Shown: positions 1 to 8,509 of the stretch, piece after piece
Numbering within the stretch: the first letter of the stretch is position 1
How the letters are laid out: each line of letters starts with the position of its first letter
From: Ostreococcus mediterraneus
Lineage: Eukaryota; Chlorophyta; Mamiellophyceae; Mamiellales; Bathycoccaceae
Length of the DNA: 64,000 nucleotides
Direction: 5' to 3'
Assembly (NCBI GenBank): GCA_012295225.1
Contig: WMKK01000004.1
Span: 508,113-572,112 of the forward strand
Made by a program: the position numbers and the translations under genes
The notes under the pieces: model-generated
What the model saw: the letters and a program-made list of their open reading frames with translations, nothing else
What the model was told of the DNA's origin: nothing
Databases searched by the model: none

Positions 1-2
1 CC

Positions 3-197
3 GAAAATCGCGACGAAGATGCGTACGACGAAGAAGACGTCGACGAAGAAGACGTCGACGAAGAATACGTCGACGACGATACCCAAGCCCGTGGCACCAA
101 CCCAACGACTAGGACGTTCCTCACGCCAACCAAGCCAGCGACATCGAGTGCAAATGTTGAACGATGGCGCATGCGTCGCCCTTCGGATGATTTCTGA
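3..197 (+). CDS. C-terminal fragment of an acidic protein (partial)
   Basis: Frame 3 is open from the window edge to a TGA at 195-197. It encodes a strongly acidic stretch made of repeated D-E-E-D-V blocks, followed by a Thr/Pro-rich segment and a short basic tail ending R-R-P-S-D-D-F. The other two forward frames read the same bases as Arg- or Lys/Thr-rich peptides, which look less natural. The acidic repeat encoded by gacgaagaagacgtc units is common in nuclear proteins of such genomes. The start lies upstream of the window and no family can be named from the tail alone. Confidence 0.45.
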   Translation, partial: ENRDEDAYDEEDVDEEDVDEEYVDDDTQARGTNPTTRTFLTPTKPATSSANVERWRMRRPSDDF

Positions 198-272
198 GCC
201 TAGATTAGACATCAAAGACGCCATTCGTTCAAAACGTGTAACAACCAGCCGCGCCAGACGTCACAACTCGAC

Positions 273-521
273 ATGCGAGACGCCACCTTTGGCGCCATCG
301 CTCTCGCCGCTCTCACCTCGCTCTTCGTGTATTACACCGTTTGGGCGCTCGTCACGCCGCTCATCGACGCAGGGCACCCGGTGCTGGCGTACTTTCCGAA
401 ACACTCGGACGCCGTCGCGTGGCCTGGCTTTGCCGGCGTCGTCGTGACGTTTGGAAGTTTCTTCTTAATCGGAGCAGCCATGCTCGCGCACGCGCCGGTG
501 GCGAAAGCGAAACGCGCGTAA
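273..521 (+). CDS. DPM2: Dolichol-phosphate mannose synthase regulatory subunit DPM2
   Basis: This 82-residue protein has two hydrophobic segments (about residues 8-30 and 49-72). Between them is the family signature: an F-V-Y-Y-T stretch, a P-L-I-D motif and an F-P-K-H segment. DPM2 is a small ER membrane protein of about 80-85 residues that stabilises the dolichol-phosphate mannose synthase complex, which supplies mannose for N-glycans, GPI anchors and O-mannosylation. Length and two-helix topology fit. The next gene on the same strand starts only 42 bases after the stop. Confidence 0.85.
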   Translation: MRDATFGAIALAALTSLFVYYTVWALVTPLIDAGHPVLAYFPKHSDAVAWPGFAGVVVTFGSFFLIGAAMLAHAPVAKAKRA

Positions 522-563
522 GGTTTTCTCGGTTGCGACGCGAGCAGTGCGGGGACGACCGCG

Positions 564-2333
564 ATGTGGGCGCGCGCGTTAGACGAGAGGTTGGCTCGAG
601 CGACGGCGTCGGCGTCGAGAGACGAGCTCAGCCGTCTCTCTCTCGACGACGACGCGGACGCCGTGCGAAAGCGATATGAAGATAACGTTGAGGCACAAAC
701 GCGCGAGCTCGAGGCGCTCGTGGCGGTGTTTGCCGAACGCACTTTCGGGGAGGATGCGGAGAAGATTCGCTCGGCGTTGGAGAGCGGAGAGACAGTTGAG
801 CTCGAGTCTGACGTCTCTGCGCCATATCCGCGCATCCAGCTCGCGCTGAGCGTGGATATGGATGATGATGCGTGTGTGCGTGTGATTTGTGCGGATGGTA
901 CGCTGGAGGTGCGGGCGCTGCCGATGATATTTTTGGACGTGACGCTGCCGCGCGAGTATCCGAGCGCGACGGGGCCGATTTTTATGCTGCGCTGCGATTG
1001 GCTATCGAGTAGCCATTTGAGTGCGCTCTGCGCGAGGTTAGATGCAATCGTAGAGGAAGAGACGACGCGTGGCGAACCTGTGTTGTTTGAATTGGCGGAG
1101 TATTTACAATCGAACGCGTTGCGTGAAGTATTGTTGAACGACGACGGGGCGTTGGATTTGGACGCGAGTGCGCGTCTGGGGTGGGGCACTAGCGACGATG
1201 ATGACACGAGCATGACGTTCGAAGTTGACATGCGCGCTATTGCAATGGCGCGAGATGTTCAAGAAGCAGAGTTTAGCATTTTGCGCGCAGACGCATCGGC
1301 ACGCAGGCGCGCGTTTTTAGACAGCACGAATAATAATTGCTGCGTGTGTTTAGCTGACGACATCCTCGGACGAGATTTACGGCGTCCTTCAGGGTGTCAA
1401 CATTGTTTGTGCGTCGACTGTGTCAGTCGTATGGCAAGCGTACACGTTCGCGACGGGTCGGTGACGCGCTTGATTTGTCCCAAGCCGGGCTGCTCGTCGA
1501 CGTTTTCGCCGCTCATCATGCGCGAAGTTTTATCGAACGAAGATTACGAAAAGTATGACAGCATGCTGTTGTCAAAAACTTTAGACGCAATGCCTGATTT
1601 AGTGTACTGTCCGCGGTGTGAACATCCCGTGCTCGAAGACGAGGGTGACGGTACGCACTGCGGGCGGTGCCCGGGATGTATGTACGCGTTCTGCACACTA
1701 TGTCGCGATGCCTATCATCCACCGAGCATCGAGTGCCTAAACCCGCAACAAAAGCTCGCCGTGCTCGAAGCACGCCGGGTGGGTGATGAAAAGATGTCTG
1801 CCGAGGCGCTCAGAAAATATCGAGAAGACCTCGCAGATGCGGCTGCGCAAGCGTACGTGACGCAAAAAGGTCGCTTGTGTCCGACATGTGGTGCTGGCGT
1901 TGTCAAAAACGAAGGTTGCAACAAGATGACATGCGCGTGTGGGAGTTACTTTTGCTGGTTGTGTGGCGACAAGCTCAGTGGTGACGGGTATGCACATTTC
2001 CGCAACGTCGACGGCGAAGAAGGCACGAGCGCGTGTCGACTCTTTGACCTGGAAGAGATCGAACGTTTCGAGCGAGAAATGGCCAACATGCATCTCAACG
2101 GTGGACGGGGTGTGAACTACGGCGATGCTGGGCCGCGTGGCCGACCGGCTGACATTGTACAATGCATACGGTGTAAAGCGGCAAACGGTCGATTTGACAA
2201 CAACAACCACGTCACGTGCTGGGCGTGTCAAACTTCGTTTTGTGCCGCGTGCCGCGCCGTCGTTCCCCGAGGAAGCAATCATTATGGACCTGGTGCGGGG
2301 AAATGTAAACAACACGCGCCGATCGCACGATAG
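564..2333 (+). CDS. RBR-type E3 ubiquitin ligase with RWD domain (RNF14-like)
   Basis: This 589-residue protein has the order RWD - RING1 - IBR - RING2 - extra Cys cluster. The RWD domain (about residues 35-180) starts at a Q-T-R-E-L-E-A-L block. RING1 (about 255-310) starts C-C-V-C and contains G-C-Q-H-C-L-C-V-D-C. The IBR follows with Y-C-P-R-C and C-T-L-C pairs. RING2 (about 435-470) reads C-P-T-C then G-C-N-K-M-T-C-x-C, and it holds the Cys expected to carry the thioester intermediate. A fourth Cys/His cluster at 530-575 (C-x2-C, N-N-N-H, C-x2-C, C-x2-C, K-Q-H) is typical of plant and algal members. RBR ligases accept ubiquitin on RING2 before passing it to a substrate. The substrate is unknown. 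Confidence 0.9.
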   Translation: MWARALDERLARATASASRDELSRLSLDDDADAVRKRYEDNVEAQTRELEALVAVFAERTFGEDAEKIRSALESGETVELESDVSAPYPRIQLALSVDMDDDACVRVICADGTLEVRALPMIFLDVTLPREYPSATGPIFMLRCDWLSSSHLSALCARLDAIVEEETTRGEPVLFELAEYLQSNALREVLLNDDGALDLDASARLGWGTSDDDDTSMTFEVDMRAIAMARDVQEAEFSILRADASARRRAFLDSTNNNCCVCLADDILGRDLRRPSGCQHCLCVDCVSRMASVHVRDGSVTRLICPKPGCSSTFSPLIMREVLSNEDYEKYDSMLLSKTLDAMPDLVYCPRCEHPVLEDEGDGTHCGRCPGCMYAFCTLCRDAYHPPSIECLNPQQKLAVLEARRVGDEKMSAEALRKYREDLADAAAQAYVTQKGRLCPTCGAGVVKNEGCNKMTCACGSYFCWLCGDKLSGDGYAHFRNVDGEEGTSACRLFDLEEIERFEREMANMHLNGGRGVNYGDAGPRGRPADIVQCIRCKAANGRFDNNNHVTCWACQTSFCAACRAVVPRGSNHYGPGAGKCKQHAPIAR

Positions 2334-2474
2334 CCATGTAAATCCTCGATGCTTAACTGTACTAAACCTCTGCAGCCGTCGCCAGCCGTCGCGCGAGAAA
2401 ATACTCTTTCACCTAGGTCTGGTGCTAATAATCTCTACAATTGTTTACATACAGGCGCACATGACATCTACAAA

Positions 2475-2885
2475 TTATCCTCGCCCGTTATCCGGCGCAC
2501 CCATGCCCGCCGCCATCTCGGCGTCGCGCTCGCTGTGCGGCGCCGGCTCATTCTTCAACCTTTTCACCGCGCGCTTATACTCCTTCGTCTTCATATGCGC
2601 CGCCAACGCCTCAGCACTGACGAATCGGCGTCCCGTAGCCGTTGCGTAAAACTGCCCGATATCTTCATCACCCTCTACTTTATCCGCTTGCTCGATGAGC
2701 TCAAGAGACGTCGCGCCAGGTTTTCGCGTGGACGGGTCGGCGAGCTCCGCGTGGTACGCCTCAAACACAACATCCGCGTGCGTCGTGCTCACAAACAGCG
2801 CCCGTCGAGACGTTTTACACAAGTGCGTCTTTGTGTTTCGTCCTTTGGTTTTACGTTTAACTTTGGAACCTTTCTTCGAACCCAT
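2475..2885 (-). CDS. Bud20/ZNF593-like ribosome-biogenesis protein with a degenerate zinc finger
   Basis: This 136-residue protein has a very basic N-terminus (G-S-K-K-G-S-K-V-K-R-K-T-K). A central segment ends G-Q-F-Y and is followed by R-R-F-V-S, A-A-H and K-T-K-E-Y-K-R-A-V-K-R-L. This matches the single C2H2 finger of Bud20/ZNF593, a shuttling protein of pre-60S ribosomes. In that family the finger begins with a C-x2-C pair and ends with an H-K-K-R block. Here both cysteines are replaced by Ala and Thr, and the last His is Tyr. The fold context survives but three of the four zinc ligands are gone. The gene converges with the RNF14-like gene. Confidence 0.7.
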   Translation of the reverse strand: MGSKKGSKVKRKTKGRNTKTHLCKTSRRALFVSTTHADVVFEAYHAELADPSTRKPGATSLELIEQADKVEGDEDIGQFYATATGRRFVSAEALAAHMKTKEYKRAVKRLKNEPAPHSERDAEMAAGMGAPDNGRG

Positions 2886-2950
2886 GTCTCGCGTCGAGAT
2901 GTGGGGCAGCCTCCTGCGGGACGCGCGCGCTTTTCCGCGCGCGTCTTAAA

Positions 2951-3550
2951 TTATGGCGACGGTGCGCGTACGCGTAGTTCGTACCCATCGCGATCCATCG
3001 TGCGTAAAGTAATTGAAATTCGATGTCCGCGCTCGAAATCGGCGGTTTCGAAATCGGAGTCGACGGTTCCAGGCGCTATGCCGTGCGCGAACGTCCAACG
3101 CGCTTCGCCAGAGAGCACCAAGACGTCTCCCGGATCGAGCCGCACGCGCACTGGCGGAACCGACGCGTCTGTAGTGTGCGTAAAATCCATCATGACGCTC
3201 GATTTCAGCGACAGGCTACATATGACGTCTCCGAACGCGTGCAAGTCGACGTGAGGCGTTAAACCGTCAACTTTGCTGTACTGGTTCACGATGCACTGAC
3301 AAAAGTTGAACGCGTCGTCGGTGGTGTCCGAGGCGGCGAACGCGTGGCTGTCAATAGCGAGCGATTTAATTTTCTGCCCCAGGCGCGTCACCCAAGTCGG
3401 AAGTGGGCTGAAACACATCGCTTGCGAAGATGAAAGCCAACGCTCGGCGTCGAGCGCGCGTTCGACGTCGACGAGCTCGTCGTCGGTGAACGCCCCAGAG
3501 ATGTGTACCAATCCCGCCGGGACGGCATACAACGTGTATTTAGGGCGCAT
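2951..3550 (-). CDS. AlkB-family 2OG-Fe(II) oxygenase, ALKBH8-like
   Basis: The product has 199 residues from the chosen ATG. An in-frame ATG at 3667 would leave only 9 bases to the stop of the upstream Fes1 gene, so the later start is preferred. The iron ligands are visible: H100 and D102 in a P-H-V-D-L-H motif, and H156 in F-A-H-G-I. The 2-oxoglutarate arginine lies in R-I-S-I-T-L-R (177-183). The segment S-L-S-L-K-S-S-V-M-M-D-F, followed later by D-V-L-V-L-S-G-E-A-R, resembles the oxygenase domain of ALKBH8, which hydroxylates the modified wobble uridine of certain tRNAs. No RRM or methyltransferase domain is attached, unlike animal ALKBH8. Confidence 0.8.
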   Translation of the reverse strand: MRPKYTLYAVPAGLVHISGAFTDDELVDVERALDAERWLSSSQAMCFSPLPTWVTRLGQKIKSLAIDSHAFAASDTTDDAFNFCQCIVNQYSKVDGLTPHVDLHAFGDVICSLSLKSSVMMDFTHTTDASVPPVRVRLDPGDVLVLSGEARWTFAHGIAPGTVDSDFETADFERGHRISITLRTMDRDGYELRVRAPSP

Positions 3551-3676
3551 ATGTGCGTCTTTATGAATTATATAGTCGACATGACTCGTGCGATGCGTCG
3601 TTGTGTGTTGTGTGCTATTTTCGCGTCGTCGGCTCGCTCGAGTCGCCGCGACAAAACTCTTCTTCATCCATACGTG

Positions 3677-4889
3677 TTAGGCAAACATGGCGGCTAATGA
3701 GTCCAATGCTATTTTTGTCTCTGTATTCGCGGCGATGTCGTCCTCGTCCGTGAGTGCAGCTATCGTCGCTCGCGCGTCGGCGATGATTCGCGTCGTCGTC
3801 GAGCGTCTGAAATCGTCCACCGCCTTGGGTGATTTTTCAAAGTCGCAGCACCGCGCGATATCCAATAGCAAGCGCGCCGCCGCCTCTTTCGCGTTGATGT
3901 CATCCGATGATAAGCATCCCGCGGCGGCGGTGATCATGTTAAACTCAATAGCACACGCCATATTGGCTTCGGATTGAGTGACGACGTGTCGAGCCAAAAC
4001 GAGCGCCTTGACGCGCACCTTCTCCGAACCTGGATGCGCGATGAGTTTCGCGCACAGCTGCACGCCTTCTCCGAGTGCGAACGCTTTCTGCGCGTTGGCG
4101 TTACCACGAATGAGACACGATAGGGCGTAGAGCGCCTTGGCACGAGCGTTATCGCCGCCGTCGCGTCGCGCGGCGTCGATGAGCGCCGACATCGCTCCGG
4201 CGCCCAACGCGTGCGTCTGCGCCTATATATGCACCAAAAAACACGCATTCAATCGCAGTCAGTACAACACACGGAATACAAAACATATCGCGTGAACGCA
4301 ACATACGACGCACACGCCGTCTACGCGCGAGCGCGAGCGTACCTTTTCATGATTTTGCGTCGTCGTCGCCAACGCCTCCGCCGCTCCCGCCCGTAAACTC
4401 TCATGCGGACTCTTCAACGTCGCAATCAGCGGCTCAAACCCCCCAATCGTGTACAAATCACCAGCGTTATCCACATTCTCCACGCGCATGGTCAAATCCT
4501 CTAATAAAGCCTCGCGACGAGCGAGCTCGTCGTCATCCAACGTCGCCGTCGCGTCCACCGCGCGCAACGCCTCCGTCACCTCCTTCATGCGCTCAACCTC
4601 ATTCACCAACCCGCTCGCCATGGCGTCATAAAACCACTTTCGCTCTTCATCCGTAAACGTCCGCACGCCGTCACCATCCCCCGCAGACGTCGTCGCAGAG
4701 GACGTTTTCGCACCCTGTGCGATTGACCTATTCACATCATCACGATACCAATCGTCGTCAGTCGCGCCGTCGCACCGTCGCGCGCGCGCGTCTCTCCGTG
4801 CCCGCCGCGTCGCCATCCCCCGCATCGTCGTCGTCGTCGTCGCACCATTGCAAGATGGCGTTCCAGTTGGGCGTCGCGTCCTGTCCCAT
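3677..4889 (-). CDS. FES1: Fes1/HspBP1-type Hsp70 nucleotide exchange factor (3 exons)
   Basis: My model has exons 4889-4776, 4714-4343 and 4216-3677 and gives 341 residues. Exon 1 encodes T-P-N-W-N-A-I-L-Q-W, the conserved Fes1 N-terminal motif, and lies in a different frame from the main reading frame. A 61-base intron (GTGCG...CACAG, with a GACTGACG branch site) restores phase. Exon 2 carries the armadillo core (L-L-E-D-L, V-E-N-V-D-N-A-G-D-L, G-G-F-E-P-L-I). The second intron (126 bases) joins N-H-E-K to T-H-A-L-G-A-G-A-M. Fes1 binds the Hsp70 ATPase domain and promotes ADP release in the cytosol. The frame agreement at both junctions supports the model. Confidence 0.85.
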
Positions 4890-4924
4890 GGCGCGCGTCG
4901 TTGTGACGTCATTGTCTCGCGCGC

Positions 4925-5308
4925 GTGTTCCACGCCATGTCGTCGACGCACGCCGCGCTCAAGCGCGTCGCGCCGCGCGCGGTGGCGATGTACGCGACGC
5001 GTGCGACGCGTGCGACGCGTGCGACGCGTGCGATGCGCGTGCGATGCGCGGTGGTGCGCGCGAGCGGGGATGATGATGACGGCGCACCGAGGGGTGAAGA
5101 TTTTGGAACGAATCCGCTGACGGGCGAGGCGCTCGAGGCGAAGGGGCAGATGACTGCCATCGTGACTGGTATCGTGAGCGTTGGATTGGCGGTGGCGTAT
5201 TTGGGGTTGGTGCAGGTGATGGATTCGAGGGATATGGCACCGCCGCCGCCAGAGGCGATGGGGGATGGGAGCGCGGAGTTTTTGGCGTCGCTTTCGCGAG
5301 GCGAATGA
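4925..5308 (+). CDS. Small plastid-targeted single-span membrane protein
   Basis: This 127-residue protein has an Arg/Ala-rich N-terminus of about 45 residues with no acidic residues, typical of a chloroplast transit peptide. The mature part contains G-T-N-P-L-T-G-E-A-L, then a hydrophobic span (about 77-98, A-I-V-T-G-I-V-S-V-G-L-A-V-A-Y-L) and an acidic/proline tail. The second ATG (4937) is an equally plausible start. The transit peptide includes a four-copy Ala-Thr-Arg repeat encoded by a 9-base tandem repeat. Similar short membrane proteins exist in plant plastids but I cannot name one. It is divergent from Fes1, with 35 bases between starts. Confidence 0.65.
   Translation: MFHAMSSTHAALKRVAPRAVAMYATRATRATRATRAMRVRCAVVRASGDDDDGAPRGEDFGTNPLTGEALEAKGQMTAIVTGIVSVGLAVAYLGLVQVMDSRDMAPPPPEAMGDGSAEFLASLSRGE
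4994..5038 (+). repeat. 9-base tandem repeat within a transit-peptide coding region
   Basis: Four exact copies of gcgacgcgt, plus a degenerate fifth, encode repeated Ala-Thr-Arg. The in-frame period of nine suggests replication slippage in a region under weak sequence constraint. Confidence 0.85.
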
Positions 5309-5468
5309 ATGAAAATGAATGAATGACGACGGGGAGATGGTGATCTGCGGTCGTGTACTACTACTACTAATAGTGATGCTGGTCGTGGGTACGTGAATAC
5401 GCAGAATAATATTTGTTTTGTATTACTACTACTTTTCGCGCTCGCTCGCCTGCTCGCTCGTTCGCGTT

Positions 5469-7016
5469 TTAATCGCGCTTGACTGGCGGTAAAACGGTAA
5501 TGTTGACGTTTTGTGCTAACCATCTGAACGCGAGCTTGGCTTCTACGGCTTCGGTACACTGGCGCCACAACTGATCCTCGTTGTATTCGGTTTGGAATTG
5601 GTCAAATTCCTCCTTGGCTTTTTGCACCTCGGCGGCGAGCTCTTCGCCGTCGACGACTAAACCTTCAAGCTTGCTCAATTCTTCGCACGCAATCGTACGA
5701 CGCACGACGCGTTCGATTTCATCCTTTTGCTTGGTGATGAATTCGTTCACCATCTTTGCCGACGCGAGTTGCTGAAGCGCTTGCGGGGACATCTTCTTTT
5801 CAACTTGCATCGCCAAGAGCTGCTCCGAATACATGTCGCGCCCTTGTTCTTCGACGACTGAACGCGGAAGCTTCACGTCGCAAATCTCCGCCAACGCATC
5901 CACGCACGCCTCATCGGTGGCGCGCTTCAAGTCGAACGCGTACTTAGCCTTGATGGCTTCCAAAATAGCCGCCTTGGCGTCAGCCATGGTTTTCATACCC
6001 GGATAAATTTTCTCCGCCAACGCGTCCGTCTCCTTGGGGTACTCGCGCGCGAACAACTCCTTGACGGTCACGGTGAACTTGGCCTTGACACCGCGCACGT
6101 AGGCTTGGGGCCAGTCATCAGGGAACACAATCGTGAACGACTTCTTTTCGCCGCTGAGCATGCCGGTCAAGTTTTCCAACAAGCCCGGAAGCTTAATGTT
6201 GCCGTCGCCCGTGTCCAATTGGAACCCGTCTTGCTTCATGCCTTGCAAGGTGTCGCCATCGGTGCCGTCCTCGTTCACGCGCACGGCGTCGATATCAACC
6301 ACTGCGGCATCGCCCGGAGTCAACCCACGGTCGGTGGCCACGCGCAAAGTGGACAAATCCTTCAATTTATCCAAGAGAAACTTAGCCGCGTCGGCATCCG
6401 CCGTCGAATCATCCCCAGGCGACTGCACGGTGACGCTCAACTTTTTGTAATCCCCAGTAAACTTAATCACCGGGTTCATCTCCACCAACACGTCGTACTT
6501 CATCGGTTCCGCCGGAGAGCACATCGGACCAGAGAACGCGTCAAACATCTCGGTGAAATGCGTCGTAATGCGCTCGCTATCTTGCAACGCGTCCGCCGCA
6601 ACGAGCCCCATGGCTTCGGGGAGCGAGTTTTGCAACGCCTCCTCCACGCACGCGCTCGTAAACTCCTTGCGCCCGACGTGATTAATCAGCAACTGCATCG
6701 GAATTTTCGCCGTCTGTTTATCACCCTTCTTCGCGGAATTGAACCCAGGAATCGTCACCGTATCGTTAAACCCATCCACGACGGCGTCGTAGCACTTTTG
6801 CAGCATGCTCTCGGGCACCGTCACCTTGAGCTCCACCGCCCCGTCGGCGGGCTTATCAATCTTATCCACGACCACGCCCGAATCCGTGGTCACGGAGGCC
6901 ATCGCGCGCGTGCACCTCGCGCCGCGCTGGGCGCGCCGGTGCGGCGCCGAGCGGCGCGACGTGGTGTGCGCGGCGCGCGCCGGCTGCTGGGACACCATCG
7001 TCGTCGTCATCATCAT
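5469..7016 (-). CDS. TIG1: Chloroplast trigger factor-like chaperone
   Basis: The product has 515 residues from an ATG at 7016, which opens an M-M-M-T-T-T start and a Ser/Arg/Ala-rich transit peptide ending near C-T-R-A. The ribosome-binding domain (about 45-180) contains V-T-V-P-E, a central F-N-D-T-V-T-I-P-G-F, K-K-G-D-K and F-T-S-A-C-V. A peptidyl-prolyl isomerase-like domain follows (about 230-335, G-D-A-A-V-V-D-I-D-A). A long helical C-terminal domain then contains R-D-M-Y-S-E-Q-L and related helices. Trigger factors shield nascent chains at the ribosome exit. Plastid forms are known in plants and algae. The reading frame extends further upstream, but that extension is Arg-rich and probably 5' UTR. 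Confidence 0.88.
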   Translation of the reverse strand: MMMTTTMVSQQPARAAHTTSRRSAPHRRAQRGARCTRAMASVTTDSGVVVDKIDKPADGAVELKVTVPESMLQKCYDAVVDGFNDTVTIPGFNSAKKGDKQTAKIPMQLLINHVGRKEFTSACVEEALQNSLPEAMGLVAADALQDSERITTHFTEMFDAFSGPMCSPAEPMKYDVLVEMNPVIKFTGDYKKLSVTVQSPGDDSTADADAAKFLLDKLKDLSTLRVATDRGLTPGDAAVVDIDAVRVNEDGTDGDTLQGMKQDGFQLDTGDGNIKLPGLLENLTGMLSGEKKSFTIVFPDDWPQAYVRGVKAKFTVTVKELFAREYPKETDALAEKIYPGMKTMADAKAAILEAIKAKYAFDLKRATDEACVDALAEICDVKLPRSVVEEQGRDMYSEQLLAMQVEKKMSPQALQQLASAKMVNEFITKQKDEIERVVRRTIACEELSKLEGLVVDGEELAAEVQKAKEEFDQFQTEYNEDQLWRQCTEAVEAKLAFRWLAQNVNITVLPPVKRD

Positions 7017-7401
7017 CGTAAACAACCCCGTGCGCGGCGACTGCGACGCGCGTGCGTGTGATTCGTGCGGTGCGTCTTGGCGCGAGCGAACACACCGAGG
7101 GCGTCGACGCGCGTGCGCGAGTATGCCGCGGCGGACGTCGTCGACGACGGCCACCGAAGGCGCTGGAAAACCTGAAGCTCGAGAGGGACCCTGTGCGCAC
7201 GCACGGATACACACATAAAAGTACACAGTTAGAGGGTTGTGATAGTATAGTACGTATACGTATGTGTTCTGCCACGAGTTATGCGTATTTTAGTTGCGAT
7301 GTGAGTGGATATACTCGTAATGTGTATGCGTTGAGGTAGATGAGCTGTTGCTTTGGATTCTTTAGCTAAAACAAATCCGTCGGGTCGTTAGGGTTTAGGC
7401 T
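7017..7401. other. Intergenic region between divergent trigger factor and DUF179 genes
   Basis: This is 385 bases between two divergent starts. The right half is clearly AT-richer than the coding DNA. A gttagggtttagg stretch at 7387-7399, which contains a telo-box-like core, lies immediately before the rightward start codon. No open frame with coding character was seen. Confidence 0.6.
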
Positions 7402-8418
7402 ATGTGGACGTGGATTTTTCGATGGCGATCGTCGCCACTGTCGCGCACGCCGAGGATGATGACGACGTCGACGTCGCGCGCGATCGCATGGGCATTTGTG
7501 TGCGCGCGTTCGCATCGCCGCCGCCCCGCGGTGGTGGACGCCGCGGCGCGTCCGAGATGGCGAACACACGTAACGACGGCGTCATCGTCATCGTCATCGG
7601 GCGATGGGCCCGCGAGTGACGACGCAAAGGATGCCGACGCGCTCGGTGCGCGCGAGATTCCGAGCGCGAATTCCAACGCCGAGGATTGGCGCGCGTTTCG
7701 TTCGGGCTTGATCGAGCGGGAACGACGCGAGCGACGGGGCGGTGGTGCTGACGAGGCTGACGATGGGGCGTGCGAGGCTGGGTCCTGGGCGCACGCGTTG
7801 CGGCACATTGAACGCGGTTCGGTGTTGCTCGGACCGGATGCTCCACTGTCGTTCGTTGATGGTGGGATTTGGACGCGGTGCGTACTGTTGATTTTAGGAC
7901 ACGATGATGCGCAGGGTACGACTGGGGTGATTGTGAATCGCGAGTGCACGGATGCCGAGCGGCCGACGCTGCGAGAGTACGCACCGGAACTCGACTTTAG
8001 CAATCCTTTGTTGAGTTCTTTGGCGACGGCGCGGTGTGGATTTGGGGGTCCAGTGATGCATGATCAGTATCCGCGATCGCTCGTGGTGTTGAGCGCGAAG
8101 GCGTGCGAGGGAGTGACGGTGGAGGTGATGAAGGGACTGTACGTGTGCGACGTCGAGGCGCTCGCGCGGCAAAAATCAAAGTTGTCCTCGCCCGTGACGC
8201 TCACCGCCGAGGACTTGACCGTGTTCGTTGGCTATGCTGGATGGACGCGTAATCAGCTGGTGGAAGAACTGGAGGATCCGAGATTTTGGACGCTCGCGGC
8301 GGCGGACGCGACGCTCTTGCGCGACGCTTTTTTTGACAGCAAATGTATGGGCTCGGAAGACCACGGCGACGAGGGGTGGATGAAAATTCGCAAGTGCTTC
8401 GTCGATATCGATGCGTAA
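7402..8418 (+). CDS. AlgH/YqgE (DUF179, UPF0301) family protein, probably plastid
   Basis: This 338-residue protein has a Ser/Arg-rich N-terminus (starts at 7402 or 7456 possible) consistent with organelle targeting. The DUF179 domain starts at I-E-R-G-S-V-L-L-G-P, followed by V-L-L-I-L-G-H, the T-G-V-I-V-N-R signature and F-G-G-P-V. It then reaches F-V-G-Y-A-G-W, L-E-D-P-R-F-W and the C-terminal D-A-T-L-L-R-D. The bacterial family is widespread but its biochemical role is unsettled. Plants and algae carry plastid copies, presumably from the cyanobacterial ancestor. Confidence 0.85.
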   Translation: MWTWIFRWRSSPLSRTPRMMTTSTSRAIAWAFVCARSHRRRPAVVDAAARPRWRTHVTTASSSSSSGDGPASDDAKDADALGAREIPSANSNAEDWRAFRSGLIERERRERRGGGADEADDGACEAGSWAHALRHIERGSVLLGPDAPLSFVDGGIWTRCVLLILGHDDAQGTTGVIVNRECTDAERPTLREYAPELDFSNPLLSSLATARCGFGGPVMHDQYPRSLVVLSAKACEGVTVEVMKGLYVCDVEALARQKSKLSSPVTLTAEDLTVFVGYAGWTRNQLVEELEDPRFWTLAAADATLLRDAFFDSKCMGSEDHGDEGWMKIRKCFVDIDA

Positions 8419-8509
8419 ATCGCGATGACGTGTACCAAGCGCTGGTACTACTCGGGTGTACAACAAAAATTGATGTGAAATACTACAGTACGACTACGAA
8501 TACTTACGA

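Noticed and set aside
332-1231. Minus-strand open frame of 299 codons opposite DPM2/RNF14
   Set aside because: It is antisense to clearly homologous genes, is Ser/Ala/Arg-rich without motifs, and is a by-product of the GC-rich codon pattern.
6105-7061. Plus-strand frame of 318 codons opposite trigger factor
   Set aside because: It has His/Arg-rich composition and no domain; the minus strand encodes the chaperone with all its domains.
7387-7399. Telomere-like gttagggtttagg
   Set aside because: It is a single short occurrence in a promoter; at most a telo-box element, not a telomeric array.
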